A stretch of 64,000 nucleotides of DNA, from NCBI GenBank assembly GCA_030549495.1, contig JAUIRK010000748.1, positions 62,001 through 126,000 of the forward strand, read 5' to 3'. Shown here piece by piece: positions 39,777-51,893 of this stretch. Position numbers and translations under genes: made by a program. This stretch comes from Nectonema munidae (taxonomy: Eukaryota; Nematomorpha; Nectonematoida; Nectonematidae). The notes under the pieces were generated by a model. It was not told the DNA's origin, did not search any database, and saw nothing but the letters and a program-made list of their open reading frames with translations. The stretch's first letter is position 1; each line of letters opens with the position of its first letter.

Positions 39777-40960
39777 CAGGGGTGTCCAACACGCGGCCCG
39801 CAAGGCAAATTTCTGCGGCCCTCTAAGAAAATGAGATAAGGTTGATGTTAAATTATATAGATATTAGTTTATAAAAATTTCAACAAATTTGTTATAAAAA
39901 CTTTAAGTTTCTATCAAAATATAGATAGGATTATGATTTTTAAAATATCATTGGAGCTATTAACTAATATTGGAAATATTAGCAAATATTTGAACATTTT
40001 GAATTTAAAACTTCAGGGAGAAACAAGTATGATAGTTGAAATGAATGATAATGTAACTGCTTTCAAGATAAAATTAAAAATTTGGAGAAAAGATCAAGAA
40101 ATGAAAAATTTGGAACATTTTCCTTTTTAAAATCTCTATCTGTAATAAATGAAGAGGCTTTATCAGAATGTGTTGATTACATTGATGTTCTTTTCAATGA
40201 ATTCGATAGAAGATTCAAAGACCTCAAATCATTAAAATCTGATTTTGAGTTATTTGTAGATCCTTTCAATTTCGACGTTAATCAATTGAATGAAAATATT
40301 CAAATGGAAATAGTTGATCTTCAATGCAATACCATGCTGAAGAAAACGTTTGAAACTTTGGGTATTCCCAAATTCTACACAAGTCTTGATGGAAGCCAGT
40401 TTCCAAAGCTGATTCATTTGGTCAAAAAATAGTTTGTATGTTTGGGAGTACGTATAAATGAGAGAAATTTTTTTCACTGATGAAGCTTAACAAAAATTAT
40501 TTGCGCACAAGACTGACCGATGAAAACTTAAAATCTTCTCTACGGATAGCTGCATCAAATAAAATCAAACCACAAATTGACGTTTTGGCAAAAGACAAAA
40601 GATGTCAAAGAAGCTCTCAATGATACAAGTGAACTGTAAATAGATTACAAGTATTAATTCAGTTAATATAAAATAGCGTATTGACACATTAATCCCAATG
40701 TTTTCATTTGAAAAATTTGAATTTGAATTATTTGTAAAAGTGAGAGACAGCTTTTATAAATAAAAATAACTCTTTCAATTAACTACTCATTTTATATTTA
40801 ATTTTCATAAAAATTGTGATAATCAGTAATCAGGATAAAAAAGTTTCTGATAAATATTTTATAAAAAAATTATTGTTATTTTTTTAAATAGGTGCGGCAC
40901 GACCGTGTCCAATAACTTTTCTAAATGGCCCGCTGCTTGTTTTAGTTGGACATCCCTGAA
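39777..40960 (+). mobile_element. hAT element (CAGGGGTGTCCAAC family)
   Basis: Left end CAGGGGTGTCCAAC followed by GCGGCCCGC; right end read inward CAGGGATGTCCAAC, with GCGGGCC further in. Flanking octamers ATCTACAT (39769-39776) and TTCTACAT (40961-40968) match at seven of eight if two bases, AA, are taken as added at the right junction. It contains the 3' half of a transposase gene. Confidence 0.82.
39933..40640 (+). pseudogene. GTF2IRD2-like hAT transposase, C-terminal half
   Basis: Plus-strand pieces in order: ISKYLNILNLKLQGE and FKIKLKIWRKDQEMKNLEHF (the LNxLNLxLQGK and FKxKLxLW blocks), then 40082-40432 with FELFVDPFNFDVNQLNENIQ and MEIVDLQCNTMLKKTFETLG (the PFxxDVxxxPxxLQxELIDLQC block), then RLTDENLKSSLRIAASNKIK-like sequence in another frame near 40510-40570. 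At least three frame changes. It lacks the N-terminal BED finger and first catalytic region. Confidence 0.8.
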
Positions 40961-41242
40961 TTCTACATATTTGGTTGAATATAGATTTAGTTCTGTTGTT
41001 GAAATGTTATACAAGAGAGAAAACTTGAATATCTTCTTCGCAGAGATTTAAGCCTAAAACCTCTTTACCTCTTGATATAAAGAATCTCGCATCAAAGCAT
41101 AAAGTCAAAAACATCACATTAAAAGTGTCTTTATTTTATTCCAAATAATAAAATAATTATTGTGGGAGTTTTATGTAAATAATTTTAATTTCAGGAAAAC
41201 AACATAATAAACAAGGGTATGATAAAACATTGCAAAATTAAA

Positions 41243-41566
41243 AATGGGTGCACCAGTGTCCCAAGAAATGAAAAACGTCTGCTTTAAATACACAGAATTG
41301 CATTGAAAAAGAAGGCAGACGATTAGTCCTCAAGGCTTTTAAACGGCTAACCCTTTGAGCTCGATAATTTTGAAGAACCATAGTTTACTTTCTTCTTCAA
41401 TGCAATTCTTTAAGCGGAGATTTTTACTTTTAGGAAACACCGATGTCAAAAAGGTTAAGGGTCACGTTTTTGAAAAGTATTCGACTGCTCATCTTTTTCA
41501 ATGAGTTTTTATAAGATTTTAGGCAGACGATTTTTATTCGATGGGACTTTTGGTGTACCATTGAGT
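41243..41566. mobile_element. Putative MITE with ~36 bp TIRs
   Basis: Left GGTGCACCAGTGTCCCAAG..ACGTCTGC and right read inward GGTACACCAAAAGTCCCATC..TCGTCTGC form a diverged inverted repeat. The GTCTGC words are shared with the TTAA MITEs. No clear TSD. Confidence 0.45.
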
Positions 41567-43020
41567 TTTGAGCTTCTTGTAGTTGTACACTATAGAAGTT
41601 TCAAATTTTCTAATATTATATCATTTGTAGAATTTCCACCAAAACTAAACTAAATTGTAAGATTCTCCCCTCCCACCTCTTCGAATATTTTGGGGTGGAG
41701 ATTAAATAACTGATGAAAACGATGATTTGTTGATGGGTAAAGCATAATAAGCGATAGAATAAAGAAAAAGTATACCGATAAGTGAATGAATGTATGTAAT
41801 GATGATGGATGGCGTGACACAACTTTACCGTTTTAATAGCTGCAACAACTTTATAAGTGATGGGCTTCTCTCTCTTATCAGCTCAAAATTCAGCAGAACC
41901 AGCAAGAGAGAATGGAGTTGTTTTGGTGTTTCTTCCTTCGAACTCAAAAATTATAGGCACGGAAGAGAGATGTCGAAAAATAACAAAAGACAGAAGGAAT
42001 CTCAATAGCTTCTTCTCCTTCTAATGTGAGCATTCTCCGAGGCTAGAGGATGTGAAGTGTGAGTGTGTGTGTTGTGGAGAAATTAATTTATTACCTTGTA
42101 TATTGAAAAAATACATAACTATCTTCTTCCACGTGTGATGAGCGCCATTAAACTTGTATATATACTTCGCATTATCACATAATATTGCTAGAGCTAACAA
42201 CCAAAATAATGCAAATCTATTTTACCAATCTTTCCCATTTTCTACTAAAAATAAATCATATATATTATCTCTATCTCCCAACAATGATAAATATATAATA
42301 GCGCAACTCATACATCTCTCTATCTGTGCATGGGAGAGGAGAACAAGGAGAACTGCGCTTCAAATATTGGTGGTATAATGTAGCGCATTTTCTAATACCA
42401 CCCACCACCTCTACACCACATAGATGGTGTGTGGTGATGTTGAGCCATTCCAAATTTCAGCAGCCTTCTTCCCATCCATCATCAATAATTTATTGCGCCA
42501 TCAGCATTCCTCTCTTTTCTTCATCCTCTCTCCGATTCTGCCATCCTTTCACCACAATTACACCATCAGTAGAGTAATTAAAATAAGCATTTCGTGACAA
42601 AAGAAAAACACGCACAAGCATACACTACATTCTGCGCAGAATGCATCCCTACCACAAATCGATAAGTCAATAATATCACTCTCACCAATATCTCCTACTT
42701 CGAACTAACCAGAAGCCTATGTCGGTGCTTTGTTTTCTTGTGTTGAAAGTCGTATTTCAATCAAAATGCTTCAAGGACAAACAAATTCCAATTAGAGACC
42801 CGTATGCAATGCGCACACAATAAGCTATCCATGGCACGTAGCAGAGATTTGCAAAATTAACGTGGGTTCGTTCGGGCACCGAAAAATTGATAAGTTCAAT
42901 TTTATTCGGGTTTGGTTCGAATGCCAGTAGCATTCCATTTTTAATTACTCTTTTCAAGTATACCTTTCTTTTTGTCACTCATTCTTTTGTTTCATGTGTG
43001 TATATATTATATGATGCGGT
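41567..43020. other. Less AT-rich, repeat-poor block; possible regulatory or exon-bearing host sequence
   Basis: From about 41800 to 42950 the composition is more balanced than in neighbouring DNA, with C-rich stretches such as CACCCACCACCTCTACACC (about 42400) and few signs of transposon ends. This resembles the 8852-9700 region upstream of the Runt gene. Overlapping short frames on both strands (42154-42378, 42271-42453, 42326-42577, 42757-42978) carry no recognised domain. Function unknown. Confidence 0.4.
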
Positions 43021-43161
43021 CTAGGGAAAAACCGGTTTTACCCGGTTTCGAAAAACATTTGAAAAACCGGAACCGTTTACGAACAGGTTTTAATTTAAAT
43101 ATGTGTAAGTATTTTTCATGTATTCAAAAAGCCTGAAGTTTTTGGATGTGTAGAAAATGTT

Positions 43162-43914
43162 ATGGAACATGAATGGAAAACTATAGAAAGTATATATGAA
43201 ACTTTACAACATGTACATTACGCTCTAAAAATGCTTTGCACTCAAAATACAACAGTGTTAAAAGTCGACATTTTGATGAAAATTGTTTATGGTAAACTTG
43301 AAAAAAGCAACAAATTGTTTCCAATTTTAAATGAAATTTTGCAATCTTTGATGTCAAGATACATCTCAAGAAGAAACAAAAACATGATAACGTTAATGGC
43401 TTATCTTAAAAATCCTCTAATTTTTCAAGAACAAGTGAATAAAAAAATTTTATTATCATCTCGTACAGCAAAAAAAAAGTATGCCGAAAAACTTTATAAA
43501 AGACTTTTTCAATCTTCAGTAGAAGAAAATATTGCTTATACTACAAACCTCACTAGAAGTCATGTTGAAAACTCCAGTAATGATATCAGCGCAGATGTTT
43601 CCTCACATGAGAATGATCTTGTAAGTGAATATATTAGCAAAGTTAACGAATTTGAAATTTTATACTAAAATTCCCATCTGAGTCAGAAATTTTTTGTTTA
43701 AACAATGAATTTAAGCTTTATGAAGCAACAGGAAGGAGAACAGAGAAACTAAGCCTACTTTATAACGCCCTTTCAACCGTTCAAGCGAGCAAAATAGAGT
43801 CCGAACGCGCTTTTTCTAGTGCTGGATTATTTGTAACTAAATTGCGATCAAAATTATCATCATCAAGTTTGGATGCGTTATGTTTTTTGCGCTCATATTT
43901 TCAAAACAATGTAT
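43162..43914 (+). pseudogene. hAT transposase C-terminal half
   Basis: Plus frame 43162-43668 has LHVHYALKMLC-like spacing of hAT catalytic-domain helices, with YISRRNKNMITLMAYLKNP. After one frame change, 43667-43914 reads ASKIESERAFSSAGLFVTKL and LDALCFLRSYFQNNV, the C-terminal dimerisation motif, then a stop. The BED finger and the first half are absent. It is apparently broken only once in this half, so it is not very old. Confidence 0.78.
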
Positions 43915-44075
43915 AACATTTTATTATTTCTAATAAAAAAAATTTCGAGATAGTTTTTAGCATTCTTTGTTATCAGAGGTCTGGCAAGACCTCCGGGGAG
44001 ACAACTTGCCAAACTTGCTAGCCTTATTATATATTTAAATGTGTAAATCGTAAAATGCTTAAAAAATATACTTAA

Positions 44076-45521
44076 CACTAGAACGCCTGAACTTTTTATA
44101 TACCTTTAAAGCCTAAGTGGGGTCAAAAAGACCCCTAACATTTTTGTCTTTTTCAACATATTTCACTTATATATTTAAGATAAGATTATGGAAAACAATA
44201 AAAATGAAGAAAAAAAACTTTATTTACACATATAACAGCTTACCATTGACATTTTTGTACACTTGCCACACACAAGTTTATGAGAATTACAGCATTTTGT
44301 TAGCGTTTTGTTTCCATTGCAGTTGGCTTTTATTTGACATTTTTTTCTATTTATTTCTTTTTGATTATTTTCAGCAACTTTATTACCCGTAATTTTATTT
44401 TGAACATAAGTTTCAGCTAATTCCACCGCAAGTTTTTGTAGAAAATCTTTTCTTGAAATTTTTTCTCCAGTTATCTCTCTGTAAACTATACATGCATTGA
44501 TAGCAGCTAAATCTAAATTATTATAGAAGGTATGAATAGGCCATCTTCTTGATGAAGACTTGACACTGTAAATACGGGCCATTTGATCTAAAACATCGAC
44601 TCCATACTTTGTTGAATTGTAATACTCAATACTTTTAGGAATTTTTTTCGCGCAGTCTTTGATTCCAATATTTTCGTGTTGGCTGCTAAGAATAAAAACC
44701 GATTTGTTTTTTTGGCTTGATAGCATGTCAAAGTGATGTCTTTATTCTTCAGAATAATAGACTCATACTCCTTCATTTTAAAACTTTTTATTTCTTTTGG
44801 TATTTCTTTTCTAGCTTTGTTCATTGTACCAACTAAAGTCATCGAGTGTTTTTGAAGTTCTTCAGCTAAACTGAGAGAAGTAAAGAAATTATCAGTTGTG
44901 ACATTTCTTCCACTTTTATAGTATGGTTTTACAAGTTCTAGAACTACATATTCTGACAACCTTACGTCTTTATGTCGAGCTTCGTCTTTACCTAAATATG
45001 GGAATCCATTCAATAAATATTTAGACTGCACGTCTACCGCTAGCCACATTTTTTGCCCATACTTATCAGGTTTAGAAGGAATGAATTGTGTAAAAGGACA
45101 ACGTGTTTTGCTAGGAAAAAGTTGTTCATCTACAGTAATATTAGGACCTGGATGAAACATCTTTTGGCAGTTTGAAATGAAACGATACCAAACATTTGAT
45201 ATAGCAGCAAATTTATCAGTTTTTATTCTTTCAGATCTTGTTGTTTTCTCATCAAAGCGTAGAAATCTTAATATTTCACAAAATCGATCTCTCGCCATCG
45301 TTTTTTTACAAAAAGGTAAACCCCAATCATCGGACCAAAGAGAATGTAAATCTATGTTTTTCGACATGGTAACTCCTCTAACATATAAAATTGCAATGAA
45401 GGCTTGAACTTCTGATAGTGAAAGTGTCCACGAAGAATCACCTAAAACACGTCTTGCTTCTCCTTCTGTGTACAATAATATTGATTTCAATATATATGCA
45501 TCTATAAAAAGCAACCAAGAG
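44076..45521 (-). mobile_element. piggyBac element, 5' end missing
   Basis: The left boundary is TTAA (44072-44075) followed by CACTAGAACGCCTGAAC; a TTAACACTAGGAAAGCC at 50865 may be a related end. The expected opposite TIR was not found: transposase homology stops near 45514 and a hairpin repeat begins at about 45523. Read on the minus strand, the element has lost its 5' TIR and the N-terminal coding part. Confidence 0.75.
44220..45514 (-). pseudogene. piggyBac transposase, N-terminally truncated, one frameshift
   Basis: The first frame (45514-44588, 308 residues) contains LSEVQAFIAILYVRGV, NITVDEQLFPSKTRCPF (first catalytic Asp), PDKYGQKMWLAVDVQSKYLL and NVTTDNFFTSLSLAEEL (second Asp). After a shift near 44710 the second frame (44726-44220) continues with STKYGVDVLDQMARIYSVKS (third Asp), RRWPIHTFYNNLDLAAINAC and a C-terminal cysteine-rich finger CCNSHKLVCGKCTKMSMVSC. 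Domain order matches piggyBac/PGBD-type transposases; the acidic N-terminal region is missing. Apart from truncation there is one visible break, so it decayed fairly recently. Confidence 0.9.
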
Positions 45522-45522
45522 C

Positions 45523-45710
45523 AAAATGTTCAAATCAAAAAATATTTATTCTTTTTAAATATATCGTTGGCTCTCCTTACTTTTAATTTCGTATGTGCAT
45601 AATTTGATAAAAATTAATTATTAAAGACTAGGTTTATCTTTCAATTTTAAAAGTTAGGGGAGCGAACGATATATTTAAAAAGAATAAATATTTTTTGATT
45701 TGAACATTTT
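45523..45710. repeat. Hairpin-forming inverted repeat (two ~66 bp arms)
   Basis: Arms 45523-45587 and 45645-45710 are near-perfect reverse complements sharing TGTTCAAATCAAAAAATATT and TTCTTTTTAAATATATCGTT. Spacer about 58 bp. It abuts the truncated end of the piggyBac and may be a small MITE or a rearrangement product. No TSD seen. Confidence 0.8.
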
Positions 45711-46320
45711 TCGATTCTTTGATTATTCGACAAATATAATATTTAAAATCGTGCAAATTGCAAAGTATAGGTAATAACTTTTGTAACATCGTATGAGGTA
45801 GCAAAATATGAACAGAAAGTTTGATATTTTTTGATTTTTTAAAGAATATTTTTCGATTCTTTGATTACAGAATTTTATTTTGATTATTTGACAAATATAA
45901 TATTTAAAATCGTGCAAATTGCAAAGTATAGGCAATAACTTTTGTAACATCGTATGAGGTAGCAAAATATGAACAAAAAGTTTGATATTTTTTGATTTTT
46001 TAAAGAATATTTTTGGATTCTTTGATTACAGAATTTTATTTTGATTATTTGATAAAATAAATTATTTAATATCGTGAAAAAATTAATAACTTATCTAACA
46101 TCCTCTCCCCGAATGAGGTATATCAAATCTTACATCTAGCAAAATATGAACTGATAGGTTGGAGATGAATTATCGCGGTATACAGGTTGGAGATCAACCA
46201 TCGTAGTATACAGGAATAATGTATATAGGTAATAACTTATGTAGCATCGTCTCCCCGAATGAGGTATATCAAACCTTACATCTAGCAGAATGTGAACAGA
46301 AAGTTGAACATTGTCTCCCT
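45711..46320. repeat. Tandem repeat, unit ~161 bp, two good plus diverged copies
   Basis: The block with GTGCAAATTGCAAAGTATAG, TAACATCGTATGAGGTAGC and TTGATATTTTTTGATTTTTT recurs exactly 161 bp apart (about 45770 and 45931). Diverged copies near 46082 and 46217 carry TCTCCCCGAATGAGGTATAT in the same place, and 28 bp minisatellite units begin to appear among them. Confidence 0.8.
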
Positions 46321-46512
46321 AGTTATTTGTACATGGAATAGAAACCATCGTAGTATACAGGTTGAAGATGAATCATCGTAGTATACAGGTTGGAGATGAA
46401 TCATCGTAGTATACAGGTTGGAGATGAATCATTGTAGTATATAGTTTGGAGATGAATCATCGTAGAATACAGGTTGGAGAAGAATCATCGTAATATACGG
46501 GTTGGAGATAAC
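46150..46512. repeat. 28 bp minisatellite
   Basis: Unit GTATACAGGTTGGAGATGAA plus TCATCGTA; starts are spaced 28 bp at 46353, 46381 and 46409. About six contiguous units run from 46340 to 46512 and about two earlier ones near 46150-46210. Repeats are contiguous without spacers, so it is not a CRISPR array. The last units accumulate changes. Confidence 0.85.
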
Positions 46513-46689
46513 ACGCAATTTGTCTATATATATATATCATACGCACTCAAAAACCGGTTTTTAAGTATAGTTTGGTTCTGAGAACCGGTTCTATATTTTT
46601 CGATTTTTTTACATCTCTTTGCACACCCAACCTCATAGATGGGAGTTTGGTGAGCAAAAGGGGTGGGCTAGTAATTTAATTTATATTTC

Positions 46690-48160
46690 ATTTCAAATTC
46701 TTTAGTGATGTTCAGAAAACGGGAGAAGAATTTCTTGGCAATGGATTTACGTGTCTCATCGATGATGGAACCGAAAAACCACAATGCGTTGTATGTTGGG
46801 AAGTGGTCGGCTACGAGTCGCTTAAAGAAAATAATCTTAAGCGCCATCTCCTGGGAAAACAACCAACTCTGGCAGAGAAAGATCTTAAGTATCCTAAGGG
46901 GAAAGGAGAACTGAAACGTCGGCGGTTAGACAACAATATGCACAAGGGAGTGTATTCTGTTCAACAACCAACACTTGCATCCTATCTTGTTGGAAAAAAA
47001 TTGACAAGTGTATGCAGCCGCACACAATTGGAGAAAAGTTGGTAAAGCCAGCAGCCCTTGTTATGGTTTGTACCATCCTTGGAGATGCTGCAGTGAAAAA
47101 AATGAAGTTATTTCGCTGTCAGATAACGCAATAAACAAAAGAATTTAAGAGATGCCGTCAGACATAGAACAGGTAGTGGCTGCCATTAAGGAGAGCGTAA
47201 AATTCAGCTTGCAGTTGGCTGAGTCAACTGACGTCTGTGACGATGCTTAGGTCTTCGTATATGCGTGGTAACAAGGGAAGAGTAAATTGAAGAAAACTTT
47301 CTGTTCAGTAAATCACTAGAGACAACAACAATAGGTGAAGATCTTTTCATTAAGGCTTACAGAACCAAAGTGATTGCATAAACTGGCATATCTGACAACC
47401 ATATTTTCAGAGTTGAATTTGAGGAACATATCCATGCAAGGAAAAGATGAGACTATAATCTTTGTGTCAGAAAAGTTCAAGGCTTTCAAAGCAAACCTGA
47501 GGCTGTAGAAAGGAAGGATTGAACTAGTAAAAACTGCGTCCTTTTCACTTTTAAACCCCTTTCTGGAAGATGAAAAAGACGCCTCACTTCTGACCGTACA
47601 AAGTGTCATTGTTGCGCACCTTAAGAAATTGAGTGAGGAGTTTGACAGGTACATTCCAGGTGCAGAGCTGTATGAGAAATACAAATGTTTGCGAAGTCCC
47701 TTCGATATCCAAGCCTAGAATCTTTCAGAAGAAGGGTCTTCTATCTAAAATAGAAGAAACTCTTCGTTTTAACTTTCAGAGACAAATTCTAAGTGTGTTC
47801 TGGACTGCTGTGAAAAAAAGAAAGCAGTCCTTGGGTTCGAGGCTGTGAAAGTGTTATTGCATTTCGCTACCACCTATTTGTATGAATCACGATTTGCAGC
47901 TGACTGCTATCAAAACTAAAAGCTAAGTTTAGCTCTGGCTGCAACCGAAACATGATTTGAGGATAGGACTTTTCAAGATTGAACCACGAATAGAAAAACT
48001 TAGTAAACATGATTCAAGCCCAAGGCTCCAATTAAAATTAATTTACCATTCCACACTTTTAGTTTGTTTGGTACTTCCCTGTTATTGCCCCACCATCCCA
48101 AAATGTTATAAAACATGTATTAAAGTACACAAATGTATTAAAAAAAACAAGTGAAAAATC
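46690..48160 (+). pseudogene. ZBED5/FAM200-like hAT transposase pseudogene
   Basis: Plus-strand pieces in order: GFTCLIDDGTEKPQCVVCWE and NNLKRHLLGKQPTLAEKD (BED zinc finger: CxxC...H), then HTIGEKLVKPAALVMVCTIL, then MPSDIEQVVAAIKESVKFSL with QLAESTDV (the DESTDV catalytic block, Asp changed to Ala-Glu), then FKANLRLWKG-like and a PYNPF-type end. Many stops and frame changes occur. A lone hAT end (AAGGTTGGGAACTACTG, ending 48727) may be this element's right terminus; no left terminus was found. Confidence 0.72.
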
Positions 48161-48699
48161 TTTTAATCTGTAGGTGGATAAAATTCAACCATATCAAAAA
48201 GAATCGCATCAAACATATTACCACCATATATAATCGAAGATGAATGACGCCAAAGAAACTCAGCTAAATATCCAGATAGGATCTCTCGATTAGTTTAATT
48301 TTGATTAATGATATATAGTAAGTTTAATGTAGGTTAGGTTAAAACAATACAAGAATATTTATCGTGGTAGAAGAGCGATGGGTGGTGGGGCGATAACAGG
48401 AAAGTACCGTTTGTTTTTTAAAGAATGTGACAGAATATTATTCTAGAAGTGGATGTTTTAATTAATGTCAAGTTTTAAATTCATAATGCTGTGAATATAA
48501 TAAAATTTAATGATGTTAATTTTGTCTTTCAACCTTTCTTACAGATATATTCATTACAATTGTCGTCGCTTACTTTTACAGCCAGCTAATCATATATAGT
48601 CAAAATCTGGCCATAATCTTTATACATTTTAATATTAAAAATCTATGTTTGACTAAATTAGTGGGGTCGGGTCATATTTTGAGAAATATAATTAGATTC

Positions 48700-48727
48700 G
48701 CTTAAAAAAAAGGTTGGGAACTACTGA
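48700..48727. mobile_element. hAT right terminus
   Basis: Read inward: CAGTAGTTCCCAACC followed by a T tract and AAGCG, a typical hAT end. Probably the 3' end of the element whose transposase lies at 46690-48160. Confidence 0.55.
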
Positions 48728-51049
48728 ATTCTAGATGGAATTAAAAGTGGTTGTGACACAGTTGTTCAAAGAAAAAAAAAGAAATATAATCTAACTGCCT
48801 TTTTTATAATGTGATAAAAATTAAAGTACTTTTCAAAATAAAATTACATTTATTTGCATTCATTTTGAATTATTAAAGGATTTTTGTATTCTATTATAAC
48901 GAGTTTCAAAAGGATATACTCTAAAATTGGTATTATGAGATTGACACGCGCAATACGTTTGTCAAATAAGATTGGCACTTCATTATGAAAAGGTTGTTGC
49001 CGACGCCTGATATAGATGTAGAAAAAGAACTGATCACATTGCTTAATGTATCACAAAGAATGTTCACCTCTAAAATAGTCATATCAAGAAAAATCACGCA
49101 ATGCATTTTTATGAAGGATTTCTGTATAGTTGTTTCCTTAAAAAATTAAAACAACATGAAATGTATCCAATAAATTAAAATCAGAATAGAGTGGATAAAA
49201 TTATGCGCAAAAATGTTGTAAATAGCTTTATATGCGTTTGAAACAAAGCCTATTTTATTATATGAATTCGAAAATGCTTATTTAGTTTCTTTCTTTATTT
49301 TATGGTTGTAAAAAAGCTCATATTTTTAAACGCACATAAGTTACAGTATTGAAAGTTTACCTTTACTTTTAATTAAATAGAAGGAATTATTTATGCAGTC
49401 GCTTTCTTTATCTTGCAAAGTGAAACACGCCATAGCATTTTTATTAGGAAAAATAGTCTAAACTGTTATTATAAAGAAAACACACAGTTAATGTGTTCAC
49501 AGGAAGAAGAACCGCTCTAAAATTGCTCAACTGAAGATCAACCAGCAAAAATGTTTAGAGTGCTTGTCTTCATGTGATCCACAAATATCAGCTTGAAATT
49601 CGTGCAGTTTACGGATATATAATAATAAATTCATAATGGCGATGAAATGAAATTGATTCTGATAAACACAACATCTGCAAAATTCGTGTCGGCTTGTTTT
49701 CGGACAGTGAAAATTCTAATTAACGCTTCGAACACGGGTTAAAAATTAAAATGTTATTTGGGTTCGGTTTTGATAGTCCAAAAAATTATTTTTCAGGTCA
49801 ATTTAATATGAGAGAAGTAAACTGCAGATCTCTAGCCCGCACATGCTATCTTTCTTGGATTGCCAGATTCTTACACTCACTATCAAACAGCGATAAAAAC
49901 AGAATTGAAAAAATTCAAGAACAAAATTTTATAATTTTAACAAAAATAATTAACATCAAAAATACTTTGGAAGTAAAGGATGAGTTTTTATACAAAAAAA
50001 AAAGAAACATTAACATATGGGGGTAAATTTTTCTAAACTCTTTTTTGACATATAATATTAACGAATGAAAAACGGAGAACTGATCTTCTAAATCCCCTAG
50101 AATTCCGTTTTACGGGAAAATTTAGACATTTCTTATTTGGAATGAAAAGAGACACTGAAAAGTATATGACCCACGTTACTATCCAACGTTGTGATTTATA
50201 CAAATGAGGCAAAAAATGTTGCCATTTTGAAATAAATGAAGATGCAATTGCTAACCTTTGAAGAGATGATTACCAATATCTATAACTATGACAGTTTAGA
50301 TCACTGCGAGAAGTAGCTGTAAAGATTTACGAACCAGAAATTTTTACTAATCAAGTTAGTAAAAGATACGAATGCTGAACAATCCAATACTTACCAACTA
50401 AATCAGTAAAATTTATTTAGCTATATTTTATACAGCTAAATTTAGTTAAGTCTATTTGATATTTAATGTCCTATCCCAATAATTATTTATGAGAGTAGCC
50501 CCCAGCTTTTAGACATATTTCTAGAAGACCTAGAAATAAGAGATGGTGAGACTTTGATTTTAGTAGAAGAAGCGGATGAAGTCCTAATTTATCTTGGCTA
50601 GATGTTTTGAAACGGGTATTTTTAAGATTTCTTAAAGAGAGTTTATGAAAGTTTAAGCATTTTTCTATAATGAAGTGGCTCCCATTAGATTTAATATTCT
50701 GACATTTTTTACCAAAAAATATATTAAACTTGCTTTTGACTTAATTGATACCATATATAAAATATCTTGTCTGAACCGTAAAATGAATTATGTTGGAGAG
50801 AAGACTAGTAGGCCTTTATACATCAGTTTCGAGAGCACTTTGCAGACGCAAATAACAAACCTTTAACACTAGGAAAGCCAACATTTTTGTCGCAGTGAAG
50901 CCATAGGGTTGTATACCACCACAAGATAAAAGTTAAAAATAAAATAATATTAAAAGTTTACTATAGATATTCATAATTTGAAACCAGTCATATTATAATG
51001 TTCAATGAGAAACGGCATGCCGTTTAATACGACTTAATGTTTATACATA
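48728..51049. other. AT-rich region, no recognised gene
   Basis: Short frames (49751-50026, 50675-50866 plus) have no recognised domain. TTAACACTAGGAAAGCC at 50865 resembles the piggyBac end at 44072 and could be a solo end. Confidence 0.45.
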
Positions 51050-51506
51050 CATTGGGGGATTTAAAGGGAACGAAACGGGCGTACGTTCCCTCCCCCCCCC
51101 CCCCCCCAAATTGCATTGACAATTGATTGAAAATTTTTCTTGATCTAATTCTTTTCGTAGAACTCAAATATTATGATGATTTCTACAACTCGTTTTTTAG
51201 ATTCAAATCTTTCTCTAAAGTGAGAAGCCCTAAAAAGTTTTTTGTTTCAATCGTAGTTAAGTGTGACACTTATTACTTTTATATTATCCAATTTTTTTTG
51301 TAAATTTATTATTTAAACACATCAAGTTTTACCACATCAATTCACTTCGCAGTTCAATGAATGAGGATCGTTTTAATTCTCTCATTCTTATTTTCGTTTT
51401 AAAAATTTTGATAAAGCTTAAATTTATATGCTTCAAATTTGAGTTCTAGTTTAGTAAAATCTTCCCCCCCCCCCTCCTCCCCAATGCCAATTTCTAGATC
51501 CCCCTG
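51050..51506. mobile_element. Possible MITE with G-rich ends
   Basis: Left CATTGGGGGATTTAAAGG and right read inward CAGGGGGATCTAGAAATTGG are similar. C tracts lie at 51081-51107 and 51465-51473. Flanking octamers do not match. Tentative. Confidence 0.35.
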
Positions 51507-51787
51507 CATTAGTATCTACATTCATATTGTCACATTTACCTTGTTTTTCATTTTGATTGCATCACTACCTTCTAGCTAAGTGGTTTTCAAACTGGAGTCC
51601 GCGAAGAAGTTACATGGGGAATGAGAAGGGGACATTGAATGAATCGTTGCCCAACATATTGCATCGATATTGGGTCATTAGCGATTTTTGCCAATAAGTC
51701 ACATCTAAAGGAATAAATAATTTGGTCTATGAATTGAGTACTGGTTTTATTTTTTATTACTTTTCAGGCCTAATTTTATAGATGTAA

Positions 51788-51893
51788 ATGTGCATTTTTC
51801 TAAATGGCTTAAAAATAAAATATGGCGACTCATACTTGACATTTGGTTTTACTGCGGTTGGGAAAGAGCAACATAAGTCTTTTGTGTTCTTAA
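51788..51893 (+). pseudogene. hAT (ZBED5-like) transposase, N-terminal piece left of the piggyBac
   Basis: KYGDSYLTFGFTAVGKEQ matches the family's KYDESYLxYGFT start of the BED finger. The reading then runs into the piggyBac left end. The remainder of this gene continues at 54250. Confidence 0.7.

Larger units (their letters stand above)
43021..46605 (+). mobile_element. Probable hAT element with AACCGGTT-type ends, disrupted by later insertions
   Basis: The left side begins CTAGGGAAAAACCGG and contains several ACCGGTTT words (43021-43090). A hAT transposase 3' end follows. Matching AACCGG words occur near 46550-46595 (AAAAACCGGTTTTTAAG and GAGAACCGGTTC), suggesting the right end. Between them lie a truncated piggyBac, a hairpin element and tandem repeats. 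No TSD was established, so the right boundary is tentative. Confidence 0.4.

Noticed and set aside
42154-42978. Overlapping short frames on both strands as genes
   Set aside because: They overlap each other on both strands and carry no recognisable domain or splice support.
46340-46512. CRISPR-like array of 28 bp repeats
   Set aside because: Units are contiguous with no spacers and the genome is eukaryotic; it is a minisatellite.
49751-50866. Two short plus frames as host exons
   Set aside because: No recognised motif, and the flanks give no clear splice signals.
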